A DNA stretch of 38,168 bases, from contig JAFEFN010000010.1 in the NCBI GenBank assembly GCA_018240525.1, forward strand, positions 1-38,168, read 5' to 3'. The notes under the pieces are model-generated. The model was not told the DNA's origin. It did no database searches and was given only the letters and a program-made list of their open reading frames with translations. Position 1 is the stretch's first letter; each line of letters begins with the position of its first letter. This DNA comes from Pseudomonadota bacterium. Its GTDB lineage: Bacteria; Pseudomonadota; Gammaproteobacteria; Steroidobacterales; Steroidobacteraceae. The position numbers and the translations under genes are program-made. Positions 1 to 8,013 of this stretch are shown in pieces.

Positions 1-122
1 CCGTAGGTCTCGGCCATCACCTTCGTCAACGCCGCCGTCAGCGTCGTCTTGCCGTGGTCCACGTGACCAATCGTCCCAACGTTCACGTGGGGCTTGCTGC
101 GCTCGAACTTCTCTTTGGACAT
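1..122 (-). CDS. tuf: Elongation factor Tu, N-terminal fragment
   Basis: The reverse strand from 122 reads [20 protein letters not shown] and continues through [12 protein letters not shown], the EF-Tu N-terminus with the GTP-binding P-loop (GHVDHGKT). EF-Tu delivers aminoacyl-tRNA to the ribosomal A site. The gene runs off the left edge, so only about 40 residues are present. It follows tRNA-Tyr, tRNA-Gly and tRNA-Thr on the same strand, the usual tufB arrangement in gammaproteobacteria, and is probably co-transcribed with them from the promoter at 566-594. Confidence 0.97.
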   Translation of the reverse strand, partial: MSKEKFERSKPHVNVGTIGHVDHGKTTLTAALTKVMAETY

Positions 123-204
123 GGCTTCCTCGAAATGATGCGCAGCGGTCAATTACGCTGCGCACGAAAATCCTGACAACCTAACTCGGCACCCGACTCT
201 CAAC

Positions 205-280
205 TGGAGCCCACGACCGGAATCGAACCGGTGACCTCGTCCTTACCAAGGACGTGCTCTACCGACTGAGCTACGTGGGC
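205..280 (-). tRNA. tRNA-Thr (anticodon GGT)
   Basis: The reverse strand folds as a cloverleaf: acceptor GCCCACG paired with CGTGGGC, D-arm GCTCAGTCGGTAGAGC, anticodon stem CGTCC/GGACG with loop TTGGTAA (anticodon GGT), and T-arm ACCGG-TTCGATT-CCGGT. The CCA end is encoded. It lies between tRNA-Gly and tuf. Confidence 0.97.
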
Positions 281-323
281 CTTAAACTCTCGAGCTCAGC
301 TTTTTGAAGCAACCTGCGAACGG

Positions 324-397
<74 letters not shown>

Positions 398-463
398 GCT
401 GATGGCATCCGCCCTGCCCGCCACCTTCAACCGCTCGGGTGCTTCCTCCTCGACCGTCAAATC

Positions 464-549
<86 letters not shown>

Positions 550-565
550 GCAAAACGAGCCGCGT

Positions 566-594
566 ATTGTGATTTCGGGGTGGGGCAGTGTCAA
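566..594 (-). promoter_or_regulatory. Sigma-70 promoter of the tRNA/tuf operon
   Basis: On the minus strand a perfect -35 TTGACA (594-589) is followed by a 17-nt spacer and CACAAT (571-566) as -10. The next bases (ACGCGG) make a GC-rich discriminator, as is known for growth-rate and stringently controlled stable-RNA promoters. Transcription should start about 10 nt before tRNA-Tyr. Confidence 0.7.
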
Positions 595-609
595 TGCGTC
601 GTTGGCCCG

Positions 610-1494
610 TTATTTGCTGGGGAACCGCCCGGCTTTCGGCCCCCGGCGGGACCCGGCGGGGGGTCGCGGCCGCTCCGCCGCCGGTCGCCGGGGCGGGGGC
701 GCCGCGGGTCGCCCTTCCGGCGCGGCCGGGGGCCGGGCCGCCCCCCCGCCCCCGGCCGCCCGGTCGAGGCGGTCGATCAGGGCCTGATCCGCCCGCCGCA
801 CCGTGCCGGGGCGCATGTCCGGGGGGAGCTCAATGGGGCCGTAGCGTACCCGGAGCAAGCGGCTGACCTCGAAACCGACCGCATTCCACAGCCGGCGCAC
901 CTCGCGGTTGCGCCCCTCGTGCAGGACCACCCGGAAGATGCTGTGGCTGGCCTCCGGCGGCTCCCCGGCAGGGGTGGGCTCGGGCTCGACCCGATCGAAG
1001 CGGGCGAGGCCGTCCTCGAGCGGCACCCCGCGCAGCACCTGGCGCAGCACCTGCGGCCCCGGGCGGCCCCGCAGACGCACCCGGTATTCGCGCTCCACCT
1101 CGCTGGAGGGATGCATCAGGCGGTGGGCCAGCTCCCCATCGGTGGTCAGGAGCAGCAGGCCGGAGGTGTTCACGTCCAGGCGCCCCACGTTGATCCAGCG
1201 GCCGACATCCGGTGGCGGCAGGCGCTCGAACACGGTCGGGCGGCCCTGCGGATCCGAGCGCGTCGTCACCTCCCCGAGCGGCTTGTAATAAAGGAGTAGT
1301 TCGCGGGAGCCCGGCGCCGCGGCCTGCAGCTCGAGCCTGCGGCCGTCCAGGCGCACGTCGTCCCCGGGCGCGGCCCTGTCGCCCAGCTGTGCCGTGCGCC
1401 CGGCCAAGGTCACGCGTCCGGCGCGGATCCACTCCTCCACGACCCGACGCGAGCCCAGGCCCGCCCCCGCCAGAAGCTTCTGCAATCTGATCAT
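610..1494 (-). CDS. rluB: RluB-like 23S rRNA pseudouridine synthase
   Basis: A 294-residue protein of the RsuA/RluB/RluE/RluF family. Residues 1-60 form an S4 RNA-binding domain (MIRLQKLLAGAGLGSRRVVEE). The catalytic domain follows, with GRLDVNTSGLLLL, whose Asp107 is the expected catalytic residue. Later HEGRNREVRRLWNAVGFEVSRL is the family's C-terminal signature. RluB modifies U2605 of 23S rRNA; assignment over RluF or RsuA rests on general resemblance. The last 45 or so residues are a low-complexity Ala/Pro/Arg/Gly tail encoded by very GC-rich DNA (about 620-780), a common extension in high-GC RluB proteins. The ATG at 1494 has no clear Shine-Dalgarno sequence. It diverges from the cysteine synthase gene. 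Confidence 0.9.
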   Translation of the reverse strand: MIRLQKLLAGAGLGSRRVVEEWIRAGRVTLAGRTAQLGDRAAPGDDVRLDGRRLELQAAAPGSRELLLYYKPLGEVTTRSDPQGRPTVFERLPPPDVGRWINVGRLDVNTSGLLLLTTDGELAHRLMHPSSEVEREYRVRLRGRPGPQVLRQVLRGVPLEDGLARFDRVEPEPTPAGEPPEASHSIFRVVLHEGRNREVRRLWNAVGFEVSRLLRVRYGPIELPPDMRPGTVRRADQALIDRLDRAAGGGGAARPPAAPEGRPAAPPPRRPAAERPRPPAGSRRGPKAGRFPSK

Positions 1495-1575
1495 GCGATC
1501 ATAACAATCCGGTCTGAGGTGATACTGCAGCGATCCTTCCGGGAGCGCCGCGGCAAGGGTAGAAGGACAACAATC

Positions 1576-2517
1576 ATGATCTACGACAGCATTCTGGGCA
1601 CCATCGGTCGAACCCCCGTGGTGCGCATCCAGCGCCTCGCGCCCAAGGGCATCACCATGTATGCCAAGTGCGAGTTCTTCAACCCGCTCTCCTCAGTGAA
1701 GGACCGCCTGGCCATCGCCATCATCGAGGATGCCGAGCGCTCGGGCGCCCTGAAGCCCGGCCAGACCGTGGTCGAAGCGACCTCGGGCAACACCGGCATC
1801 GCGCTGGCGATGGTGTGCGCGGCCAAGGGCTACCCGTTCGTGGCGCTGATGACGGAGACCTTCTCGATCGAGCGGCGCAAGGTCATGCGCATGCTGGGCG
1901 CCAAGGTGATCCTCACCCCCGCCGCGGAGCGCGGCACCGGCATGGTCCGCAAGGCCGCCGAGCTGGCCAAGAAGCACGGCTGGTTCCTCGCCCGCCAGTT
2001 CGAGAACCCGGCGAACCCGGCCTACCACCGCAACACCACGGCGGCCGAGATCCTCAGCGACTTTGCCGGCAAGCCCCTGGACTACTTCGTCACCGGGTGG
2101 GGCACCGGCGGGACCCTGACGGGCGTGGGCGAGGTGCTGCGCCTGGCGCGTCCGCAGACGCAGGTCATCGCCAGCGAGCCGGCCGGGGCCTCGCTGCTGG
2201 AGGGCAAGCCCTGGGCGCCGCACAAGATCCAGGGCTGGACCCCGGACTTCGTGCCGGCGGTGCTGAAGAAGGAAGTCGCCCACAGGATCGTGCCGGTGAC
2301 GGATGCCGAGGCGGTGGACACCTCCCGCCAGTTGGCCTCCCGCGAGGGCATCTTCTGCGGCATCTCCTCGGGAGCCACCTTCGCGGCGGCCCTGAAGGTC
2401 GCCGCCGAGGCCCCGCAGGGCTCGGTGATCCTGGCGATGCTGCCCGACACCGCCGAGCGCTACCTCTCGACGCTCTTGTTCGAGGGCATTCCGGAAGGCG
2501 GCGACCCGGAGCCGTGA
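1576..2517 (+). CDS. Cysteine synthase (CysK/CysM family)
   Basis: A 313-residue, PLP-dependent fold-type II enzyme forming L-cysteine from an activated serine and sulfide. SSVKDRLA carries the Schiff-base lysine Lys42; TSGNTG (69-74) is the substrate loop; GWGTGGTLTGVG binds the PLP phosphate; the C-terminal GISSGAT is also conserved. I start at ATG 1576 because AGAAGGA (1561-1567) is a well-spaced ribosome binding site and MIYDSILGTIGRTPVV matches the family N-terminus; an upstream in-frame codon at 1519 would add 19 atypical residues. Its stop overlaps the GTG of the acyltransferase gene (GTGA), so the two are probably translationally coupled. That coupling suggests O-succinylserine or O-acetylserine as the co-substrate. 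CysK versus CysM cannot be settled from the sequence alone. Confidence 0.92.
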   Translation: MIYDSILGTIGRTPVVRIQRLAPKGITMYAKCEFFNPLSSVKDRLAIAIIEDAERSGALKPGQTVVEATSGNTGIALAMVCAAKGYPFVALMTETFSIERRKVMRMLGAKVILTPAAERGTGMVRKAAELAKKHGWFLARQFENPANPAYHRNTTAAEILSDFAGKPLDYFVTGWGTGGTLTGVGEVLRLARPQTQVIASEPAGASLLEGKPWAPHKIQGWTPDFVPAVLKKEVAHRIVPVTDAEAVDTSRQLASREGIFCGISSGATFAAALKVAAEAPQGSVILAMLPDTAERYLSTLLFEGIPEGGDPEP

Positions 2518-3650
2518 GCGCCATCGAGCAGCGGGTGACCCCGGCTGCCCCACTCCCCATGGATGCCCGCCAGTACGCAGCGCTGCCGGACCCCTTCCCC
2601 ATGTGGCGGGGCGGGCAGCTGCACGGCGCCCGCTGCGCCTACGAGACCTGGGGAACGCTGAACGCGCAGCGCAGCAACGCCATCCTGCTGTTCACGGGGC
2701 TGTCCCCGTCCGCGCATGCCGCCTCCTCGGCCGCCAATCCGGACGATGGCTGGTGGCAGGGCATGATCGGGCCGGGCTTGGCGATCGATACCGCGCGCTT
2801 CTTCGTCATCTGCGTGAACTCGCTCGGCAGCCCCTTTGGCTCGACCAGCCCGGCTTCCGTGAACCCGGCCACCGGGCAGCCCTACCGGCTCAGCTTTCCG
2901 GACCTCTCGGTCGAGGACATCGCCCGGGGCGGCTACGAGGTCATGCGCACGCTCGGGATCAGCCGCCTGGACACGGTGATGGGGCCCTCCCTGGGTGGCA
3001 TGGTGGTGCTGGCCTTCGTCGCCCAGTTTCCCGGCGCCGCCCGTCGCCTGCTGTGCATCTCAGGCACCGCCGCGGCGGCACCGTTCGCGATCGCGCTGCG
3101 CTCGATCCAGCGCGAGGCCATCACCAACGACCCGGACTGGCGCGGGGGCGAGTACCGCGCCGATGCGCCGCCGGTCACCGGGCAGCGCCTGGCCCGCAAG
3201 CTCGGTACCGTCACCTACCGCTCCGCGGCGGAGTGGCAGGAGCGCTTCGGCCGGGCGCCGATCCGGGCCGACATGAAGCGCCATGACCCGTTTGCCTCGG
3301 AGTTCGCGGTGCAGGGGTACCTCGAGTCCCTCGCACGCCGCTTCGTCAGCGCCTTCGATGCCAACTGTTACCTGTACCTGTCGCGGTCCATGGACCGCTT
3401 CGAGCTCGATGCGCACGGGGAGCCGGTGCAGCTGATGCGCCGCGCACGGCTCGAGCAGGCGCTGGTCATCGGGGTGCAGTCCGACCTGCTGTTCACGATC
3501 GGGGAGCAGCAGGCGCTCGCCCGCACCCTGGAGGCGGCCGGCGTGCCGACGCGCTTCGTGCCGCTGCCCTGCATCGAGGGTCACGATGCGTTCCTGGTGG
3601 ACCTCAAGACCTTCAGTGCGCAGATCGGTCCGTTCCTCAACTCCACTTGA
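2514..3650 (+). CDS. MetX-family acyltransferase, probable serine O-succinyltransferase
   Basis: A 378-residue alpha/beta-hydrolase of the MetX family. The triad is visible: Ser159 in GPSLGG, Asp324 in QSDLLF and His357 in GHDAF. Canonical homoserine acetyltransferases have an LTGD-type segment where this protein has FTGLSPSAHAASS (60-72). That segment, with the adjacent cysteine synthase, matches the Xanthomonadales enzymes that were reassigned as L-serine O-succinyltransferases and act as a CysE bypass in cysteine synthesis. I choose GTG 2514, which overlaps the upstream stop by four bases; ATG 2559 is the alternative. The family is certain. Serine plus succinyl-CoA as substrates is inferred from the motif and the neighbour; homoserine O-acyltransferase activity remains possible. 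Confidence 0.88.
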   Translation: MSAIEQRVTPAAPLPMDARQYAALPDPFPMWRGGQLHGARCAYETWGTLNAQRSNAILLFTGLSPSAHAASSAANPDDGWWQGMIGPGLAIDTARFFVICVNSLGSPFGSTSPASVNPATGQPYRLSFPDLSVEDIARGGYEVMRTLGISRLDTVMGPSLGGMVVLAFVAQFPGAARRLLCISGTAAAAPFAIALRSIQREAITNDPDWRGGEYRADAPPVTGQRLARKLGTVTYRSAAEWQERFGRAPIRADMKRHDPFASEFAVQGYLESLARRFVSAFDANCYLYLSRSMDRFELDAHGEPVQLMRRARLEQALVIGVQSDLLFTIGEQQALARTLEAAGVPTRFVPLPCIEGHDAFLVDLKTFSAQIGPFLNST

Positions 3651-3768
3651 ACGGAGGTCGGGTGACTATCAAGGGCCCCGAAATAAGTTCACTGGGCGAT
3701 GCGACGAGCGCGCCGGGGCGCATAATGCGACGCACTTCACGAAAAGAATGACACGCCGCGAGTAAGCA

Positions 3769-4050
3769 GTGGAACGTCGTCTGCACACACGTCACCGGGC
3801 CCGCACGATCGTCTACATCACCGTGCCGGGCGGCCGCCGCAAGCTGTGCAAGGCCGTCAACCTCTCGGCCACCGGCGTATTCATCGAGACTTCCAACCTC
3901 GGGCTGCGCAAGGGACAGCAGGTGGTGCTCTCCTTCGCCATCAACCTCGGCACGCTCACCAAGCTGCACCGGCGCACGGCCGTGGTCGCGCACGTCTCGC
4001 GCGGCGGCACCGGCCTCATGATGGAAAGCTTCGCCCAGGCCTCGAGCTAG
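3769..4050 (+). CDS. PilZ-domain protein (c-di-GMP receptor)
   Basis: A 93-residue single-domain PilZ protein. The c-di-GMP-binding signature is present: RHRAR (RxxxR, 8-12) and NLSATG (N-x-S-x-x-G, 31-36), followed by beta strands to the end. Such proteins act as cytoplasmic c-di-GMP sensors controlling motility, pili or exopolysaccharide. The start is GTG, the first start codon after an in-frame TAA at 3763. Its TAG overlaps the stop codon of the convergent GNAT gene in a CTAG. The window also encodes a PAS-GGDEF-EAL protein that could make or break the ligand, but no direct link is visible. Confidence 0.9.
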   Translation: MERRLHTRHRARTIVYITVPGGRRKLCKAVNLSATGVFIETSNLGLRKGQQVVLSFAINLGTLTKLHRRTAVVAHVSRGGTGLMMESFAQASS

Positions 4051-4604
4051 CGACCGGGCCGATCCCCTGGCACCGCCGCCGCGCCGATCCGCTTGTAGAA
4101 CACCCGGGTCGCGACCAGCCCGCCCTGCGGCCACAGCGCATAGTCGGGGATCTCGCCGACCAGCTGCCAGCCCGCTCGCGCGTACAGGCGCTCCGCATCC
4201 GCGCTGGCGGTGTCCAGCACCAGGAGCGACTTGCCGGCGCGCACCGCGGCATCTTCGGCGGCGCGCAGCAGCAACGCACCCGCGCCCTGACGCCGGGCGC
4301 GGCGGTGCACGAGCATCTTGGCGATGTCCGCGCGGTGCGGCTGGTTCTCCGGCTGCTTCAGCAGCACCTGCACCGTGCCACTGATCGCCCCCGCGGCATC
4401 GCGGGCGACGACGAGCAGGCACTCGCGCCGGGCGAGCGCTGCGGCCACGCCGCGCCAGTACCCTTCGGCCTTCGCGCGCGTCATGGGCAGCATGAAGCTC
4501 ACCGACGCGCCGCCCTCGACGCAATCGACGAGCACCTCGGCCAGAGCGCGGATCTCGGCCTCGCCGAGGGCGGACAGGGACTCGATGCGCGCGGCCTCGG
4601 GCAT
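4047..4604 (-). CDS. GNAT-family N-acetyltransferase
   Basis: A 185-residue single-domain GNAT protein. The acetyl-CoA-binding motif A is visible as MLVHRRARRQGAGALLLRAAED (about residues 97-118), with RRQGAG as the pyrophosphate loop. It is followed by LLVLDTASADAERLYARAGW, the motif B region that supplies the general-acid Tyr. The substrate is unknown. The gene is convergent with the PilZ gene and divergent from the HiPIP gene. Confidence 0.88.
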   Translation of the reverse strand: MPEAARIESLSALGEAEIRALAEVLVDCVEGGASVSFMLPMTRAKAEGYWRGVAAALARRECLLVVARDAAGAISGTVQVLLKQPENQPHRADIAKMLVHRRARRQGAGALLLRAAEDAAVRAGKSLLVLDTASADAERLYARAGWQLVGEIPDYALWPQGGLVATRVFYKRIGAAAVPGDRPGR

Positions 4605-4716
4605 GGGTGCCCGCGATGATAGCGAAGCATCCGCTCAGGCAGCCATTGCCCCGCGCCGCCGCATCGGTGATTCTTCACAGGATGCGCCGCGACGCCGGGC
4701 GCCACAGGAGGCTTGC

Positions 4717-5028
4717 ATGCACCGGACCGGACCGCTCTCGCGACGGCATCTCTTGCAACAGCTGCTGGTCGGCGTGCCCCTGGCGGCGGCGGTGACGACG
4801 GCCGCCGCAGCGGATGCACCGCTGCTCGCGGCCGACTCACCGGAGGCACGGCAGCTCGGCTACGTCGAGGACGCCAAGGCGGCAACCGGGGCCGCGCCCG
4901 GCAACCATTGCGGCGACTGTGCCCTCTACCAGGGCAGCGCGGGCTCGACGCAGGGCCCCTGCCAGCTCTTTGCGGGCAAGCAGGTGAAGGCGGCGGGCTG
5001 GTGCCGCTCCTGGGCGCCACAGATGTAG
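4717..5028 (+). CDS. High-potential iron-sulfur protein (HiPIP)
   Basis: A 103-residue precursor. The N-terminus LSRRHLLQQLLVGVPLAAAVTTAAAA is a Tat signal peptide with the twin arginine at 9-10, so folded holoprotein is exported to the periplasm. The mature part has the HiPIP cysteine pattern: Cys65 and Cys68 (CGDC), Cys82 (GPCQLF) and Cys96 (GWCRSW), which ligate a [4Fe-4S] cluster cycling between 3+ and 2+. HiPIPs are soluble electron carriers between the bc1 complex and terminal oxidases or reaction centres. ATG 4717 is chosen because ACAGGAGG (4704-4711) is a strong ribosome binding site five bases upstream. No partner oxidase gene is nearby. Confidence 0.94.
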   Translation: MHRTGPLSRRHLLQQLLVGVPLAAAVTTAAAADAPLLAADSPEARQLGYVEDAKAATGAAPGNHCGDCALYQGSAGSTQGPCQLFAGKQVKAAGWCRSWAPQM

Positions 5029-5053
5029 GCGTGACGCGAGGCGTGAATCGCCT

Positions 5054-5401
5054 TCACGCGTAGCACGGTCCGGTCTGGCGCACCTCGATGGTGGCCCACT
5101 CGGCCGCGGGGCAGCGGCCGGCGAGCTGCAGCGCGAGTTCAGGGTCCTCGCAGTCGAGCAGGAAGAACCCGCCGATCATTTCCTTGGACTCCGTGAACGG
5201 CCCGTCGAGCACCTGCGAGCGGCCGTCCCGCTTCTGCAGGCGCGTGCCTTCGGCCTTGAGCGAGCTGGTCGCCAGCAGCAGGCCCCTTTCCTTCAGCTCC
5301 TGCGCGTAGTCGAGCATGCGCTGGTAGACCGCCTCCCCCGCCTCGCGGCCGCGCTCGGCACGCTGTCCCCGGGGCTCCACGATCAGCAGCATGTACGGCA
5401 T
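5054..5401 (-). CDS. YCII/DGPF-domain protein (ECF42 operon)
   Basis: A 115-residue YCII-like protein with the hallmark LDGPFTESKE (65-74). It is the last gene of a four-gene minus-strand operon (DGPF, VOC, sigma factor, DGPF). DGPF proteins are the standard neighbours of ECF42 sigma factors, and their biochemical function is not established. The ferredoxin-like fold is shared with YciI, which has hydrolase-like His/Asp residues, but activity should not be assumed. The ATG at 5401 is 14 bases after the sigma-factor stop, with GGAGAGAAC as ribosome binding site. Confidence 0.88.
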   Translation of the reverse strand: MPYMLLIVEPRGQRAERGREAGEAVYQRMLDYAQELKERGLLLATSSLKAEGTRLQKRDGRSQVLDGPFTESKEMIGGFFLLDCEDPELALQLAGRCPAAEWATIEVRQTGPCYA

Positions 5402-5415
5402 CGTTCTCTCCGCAA

Positions 5416-6690
5416 TCAGTGGGCGCGCGCCTGGTCTGCGCAGATGGCGGCCCGTGACTCCAGCAGGGCGCGCTCCTGCGCATTGTGCGTCATCGTGGCC
5501 GCGCGCTCGAACTCGGCGGCCGCCTCCTGGTGGCGGCCGAGCTTTTCCAGCAGGTCCGCGCGGACGCTCGGCAGCAGGTGGTAGCTGCTCAGTGCGCCGC
5601 CTGCGGCCAGGCGGTCGGCGATGGCGAGTCCCGCCGCCGGGCCGTCCGCCATGCCGACCGCGACGGCGCGGTTGAGTTCGACCACCGGCGATGCGGTGAG
5701 GCGGCACAGTTCCGCGTAGTGCGCGGCAATGCCGCTCCAGTCGGTGCCCTCGACGGTCGGCGCGCGGGCGTGGCAGGCCGCGATCGCGGCCTGCAGCAGG
5801 TAGGGGCCGCGGGTGGATGCCAGTGCCTCGCCGCGCGCCAGTGCGGCCAGGCCGCGCTGAATCAGCAGGCGATCCCACGCGGCGCGGTCCTGGTTCAGCA
5901 GCAGCACCGGCTCGCCTTGCGGACCGGCGCGTGCCCGCAGGCGGGAGGCCTGGATCTCCATGAGTGCAATGAGTCCGTGCGCCTCGGGCTCCTGCGGCAC
6001 CAGCTCCGCCACGATCCGGCCGATGCGCAGTGCCTCCTCGCACAGCGCCGGGCGCATCCACCGCTCGCCCGAGGTGGCGGCGTAGCCCTCGTTGAAGATG
6101 AGGTAGATGACCTGCAGCACGGACGACAGGCGCGCGGGAAGCTCCTCGCGCCGCGGGATCTCGAACGGCACCGCGGCCTCCGTCAGCGTGCGCTTGGCGC
6201 GCACGATGCGCTGGGCGATGGTGGACTCGGTGGTCAGGAACGCGCGGGCGATCTCGGCCGTCGTCAGCCCGCCCAGCAGGCGCAGCGTCAGCGCGGCCCG
6301 GGCCTCCTGCGACAGGAGCGGGTGGCAGGCCACGAAGATCAGCCGCAACAGGTCATCGCCGATCGGGTCCGTGGCCTGCGATTCGACCGCCGCGTCGAAC
6401 TGCTGCTCCTGTTCGAGGTCGCGCCCGAGCATCTCGTGCTTGTGCTGCAGCATGCGCCGGCGCCGCAGGTGATCGAGGACGCGGTTCTTGCCCGTCGTCA
6501 TGAGCCAGGCGCCCGGATTATCCGGGACTCCCTCCTGCGGCCAGCGCTCCAGTGCGGCCACCAGCGCATCCTGGGCAAACTCCTCGGCCAGTCCGACGTC
6601 GCGCACCATGCGTGCCAACGCGGCGATCAGCCGCGCCGCCTCGATGCGCCACACGGCGGCAACCTGCCCATGGATTTCCGCTGCGGTCAT
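5416..6690 (-). CDS. ECF42-type sigma factor with C-terminal TPR-like extension
   Basis: A 424-residue sigma factor, about twice the length of a simple ECF. Residues 20-95 are sigma region 2 (RDVGLAEEFAQDALVAALERW, AWLMTTGKNRVLDHLRRR). Region 4 at about 125-175 holds the helix-turn-helix LTTAEIARAFLTTESTIAQR. From about 190 comes the long DUF6596/TPR-like extension (IYLIFNEGYAAT, ELNRAVAVGMADGPAAGL, HLLPSVRADLLEKLGRHQEA) that defines group ECF42. No anti-sigma factor is encoded nearby; in this group the extension is thought to control activity. ATG 6690 is preferred: region 2 begins soon after it and the upstream in-frame 42 residues look non-coding. The promoter at 7689-7715 suggests autoregulation. 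Confidence 0.93.
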   Translation of the reverse strand: MTAAEIHGQVAAVWRIEAARLIAALARMVRDVGLAEEFAQDALVAALERWPQEGVPDNPGAWLMTTGKNRVLDHLRRRRMLQHKHEMLGRDLEQEQQFDAAVESQATDPIGDDLLRLIFVACHPLLSQEARAALTLRLLGGLTTAEIARAFLTTESTIAQRIVRAKRTLTEAAVPFEIPRREELPARLSSVLQVIYLIFNEGYAATSGERWMRPALCEEALRIGRIVAELVPQEPEAHGLIALMEIQASRLRARAGPQGEPVLLLNQDRAAWDRLLIQRGLAALARGEALASTRGPYLLQAAIAACHARAPTVEGTDWSGIAAHYAELCRLTASPVVELNRAVAVGMADGPAAGLAIADRLAAGGALSSYHLLPSVRADLLEKLGRHQEAAAEFERAATMTHNAQERALLESRAAICADQARAH

Positions 6691-6746
6691 GGCGGCCGAT
6701 GACACCACCGGCACGGGCAGGGCGCAAGGCACGGACGTCCGTCGGT

Positions 6747-7166
6747 TCAGCGCCCGGGCACTGGGGGAGCCGCCTCGCAATTGACCATCCACGGGGTGCC
6801 GAAGCGGTCGTTGCACATGCCGAAGCGGTAGGCCCAGGAGGTCTGCTGGAAGGGCATGATGACAGTGCCGCGGTCGGCCAGCCGGTTGAACACCCGTTCG
6901 GCCTCCGTCGCCACGTCGATGTGCGACATGATGTTGAATCCGTGCGGGACCTGGTAGTGCTCGGCCGGTGCGTCACAACCGAGCAGGTACTCCCCTTTCA
7001 GGTTCAGGCGGGCGTGCGCCAGCTTCTCGCGCATGCCCTCCGGAGCCGGCCCCGGCATTTCCCCGAAGGTGACGGCGAACTCGATCTGCCCGCCGAAGAC
7101 ATCGGCGTAGAAGTTGAAGGCCTCGCGGCAGTTGCCGCTGAAGTGCAGGTGTGCGAGCAGTTTCAT
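6747..7166 (-). CDS. VOC-family (PhnB-like) protein, ECF42 operon
   Basis: A protein of about 140 residues of the glyoxalase/bleomycin-resistance superfamily, PhnB type (HLHFSGNCREAFNFYADVFGG at the N-terminus, FGMCNDRFGTPWMVNCE at the C-terminus). PhnB-like proteins often carry the 3-demethylubiquinone-9 methyltransferase label, which does not imply that activity. Two ATGs are possible, 7172 and 7166; AGAGG is seven bases before 7166 but only one before 7172, so I prefer 7166. It is the second gene of the operon, just after the DGPF gene stop at 7177. VOC genes are common members of ECF42 operons. A second PhnB-like gene at 25608-26096 has the same type of promoter. Confidence 0.88.
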   Translation of the reverse strand: MKLLAHLHFSGNCREAFNFYADVFGGQIEFAVTFGEMPGPAPEGMREKLAHARLNLKGEYLLGCDAPAEHYQVPHGFNIMSHIDVATEAERVFNRLADRGTVIMPFQQTSWAYRFGMCNDRFGTPWMVNCEAAPPVPGR

Positions 7167-7176
7167 CGGCATGCCT

Positions 7177-7608
7177 CTACTGTTTCAGGGCGTTGCTGCG
7201 GGCGCGCTGGCTTTCTTCCTGGGCCTTCAGCTCCGGGGTCAGGTTGTCGCCGAAGTCCTCCGCCTCGAACACGCGGCGGATCTCGACGGCCTCCTCGCGG
7301 TTGAAGTGGCGGAACGGCGCCCGGCGCATCCACTCGACCGCCTCCTCCATCGACTTCACCTGCCAGAGCCAGAACCCGGCGACCAGTTCCTTGGTCTCGG
7401 TGAACGGACCGTCGAGGACCGTCACCTTGCCGTGCGCATATGTCACGCGCACACCCCGGGAGCTGGGGTGCAGGCCCTCGCCGGCCAGCATGACGCCTGC
7501 CTTGACGAGCTCCTCGTTGAACTTGCCCATGTCGGTAAGCTCCTGCCGGGTGGGCAGCACGCCGGCCTCGCTGTCGGCGCTGGCCTTCACGATCACCATG
7601 ACTCTCAT
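7177..7608 (-). CDS. YCII/DGPF-domain protein, first gene of ECF42 operon
   Basis: A 143-residue YCII-related protein with the DGPF hallmark at 66-69 (VLDGPFTETKELVAGFW) and a ferredoxin-like core. A charged C-terminal extension (about 100-143) is absent from the shorter paralogue at 5054-5401. AGGAGAGAGC lies directly before the ATG and is a strong ribosome binding site. It heads the operon behind the ECF42-type promoter, with a leader of about 75 nt. The biochemical role is unknown. Confidence 0.9.
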   Translation of the reverse strand: MRVMVIVKASADSEAGVLPTRQELTDMGKFNEELVKAGVMLAGEGLHPSSRGVRVTYAHGKVTVLDGPFTETKELVAGFWLWQVKSMEEAVEWMRRAPFRHFNREEAVEIRRVFEAEDFGDNLTPELKAQEESQRARSNALKQ

Positions 7609-8013
7609 GTGCTCTCTCCTTCTGTGTTCATCCCCAGGACCGCACGCAGCCGCGGGGGACCGTACGCTTCGGTGCGTTCATGCGGTACGACGAACGGCCG
7701 CGGCCGGAATCGACACGCCGGCCGCAGATCCACGCAACGGCGGCCGCCGGCTCACCGGGTGGGGACCTAAGCGGCTGATTCAAAAGAAGGTGCGAGCGTT
7801 ACCGCGGGCAGCGGCTTGCGCCAACGCGCCACCGGGGTGTCCCGCCCGCGCAAGGTTGTCCGCCGGCGTGCGCGTGCTGACACCCACATCCAACACCCCA
7901 CGCCGGGCAACGGCCCCAGGCATCCGCCCGCCGCGGCGCCACCCCTTCCGCGTCATGAGAGTCCCCCCGCGCTCGCGACAGTTCCCCCCCAGAGCGAGTT
8001 GTTTGGGGAAGTC
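7609..8013. other. Gene-free stretch upstream of the ECF42 operon
   Basis: About 400 bases between divergent genes. It holds the ECF42 promoter at 7689-7715 and, on the other side, the upstream region of the small membrane protein. An open frame runs through from 7816 into that membrane protein, but its first 66 codons give a basic, Pro-rich sequence that does not look like a domain. I see no RNA gene or repeat. Confidence 0.5.
7689..7715 (-). promoter_or_regulatory. Putative ECF42 promoter of the DGPF/VOC/sigma operon
   Basis: On the minus strand TGTCGA (7715-7710) is followed by 17 bases and CGTC (7692-7689). As I recall, the published ECF42 motif is TGTCGA at -35 and CGA/TC at -10. The site is about 80 bases before the first gene of the operon, so the sigma factor would activate its own operon. 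Ten bases from the -35 (TGTCGATTCC) and TTCGTCGTA at the -10 are identical in the site at 26137-26163. Confidence 0.75.

Noticed and set aside
610..790. Low-complexity GC-rich tract at the rluB 3' end as a repeat or phase-variation element
   Set aside because: It stays in frame as an Ala/Pro/Arg tail, has no regular tandem unit, and such tails are common in high-GC RluB proteins.
1498..1503. TATGAT on the minus strand just before the rluB ATG, suggesting a leaderless transcript
   Set aside because: No -35 element lies at the right distance and the hexamer is only four bases from the ATG, so chance is likely.
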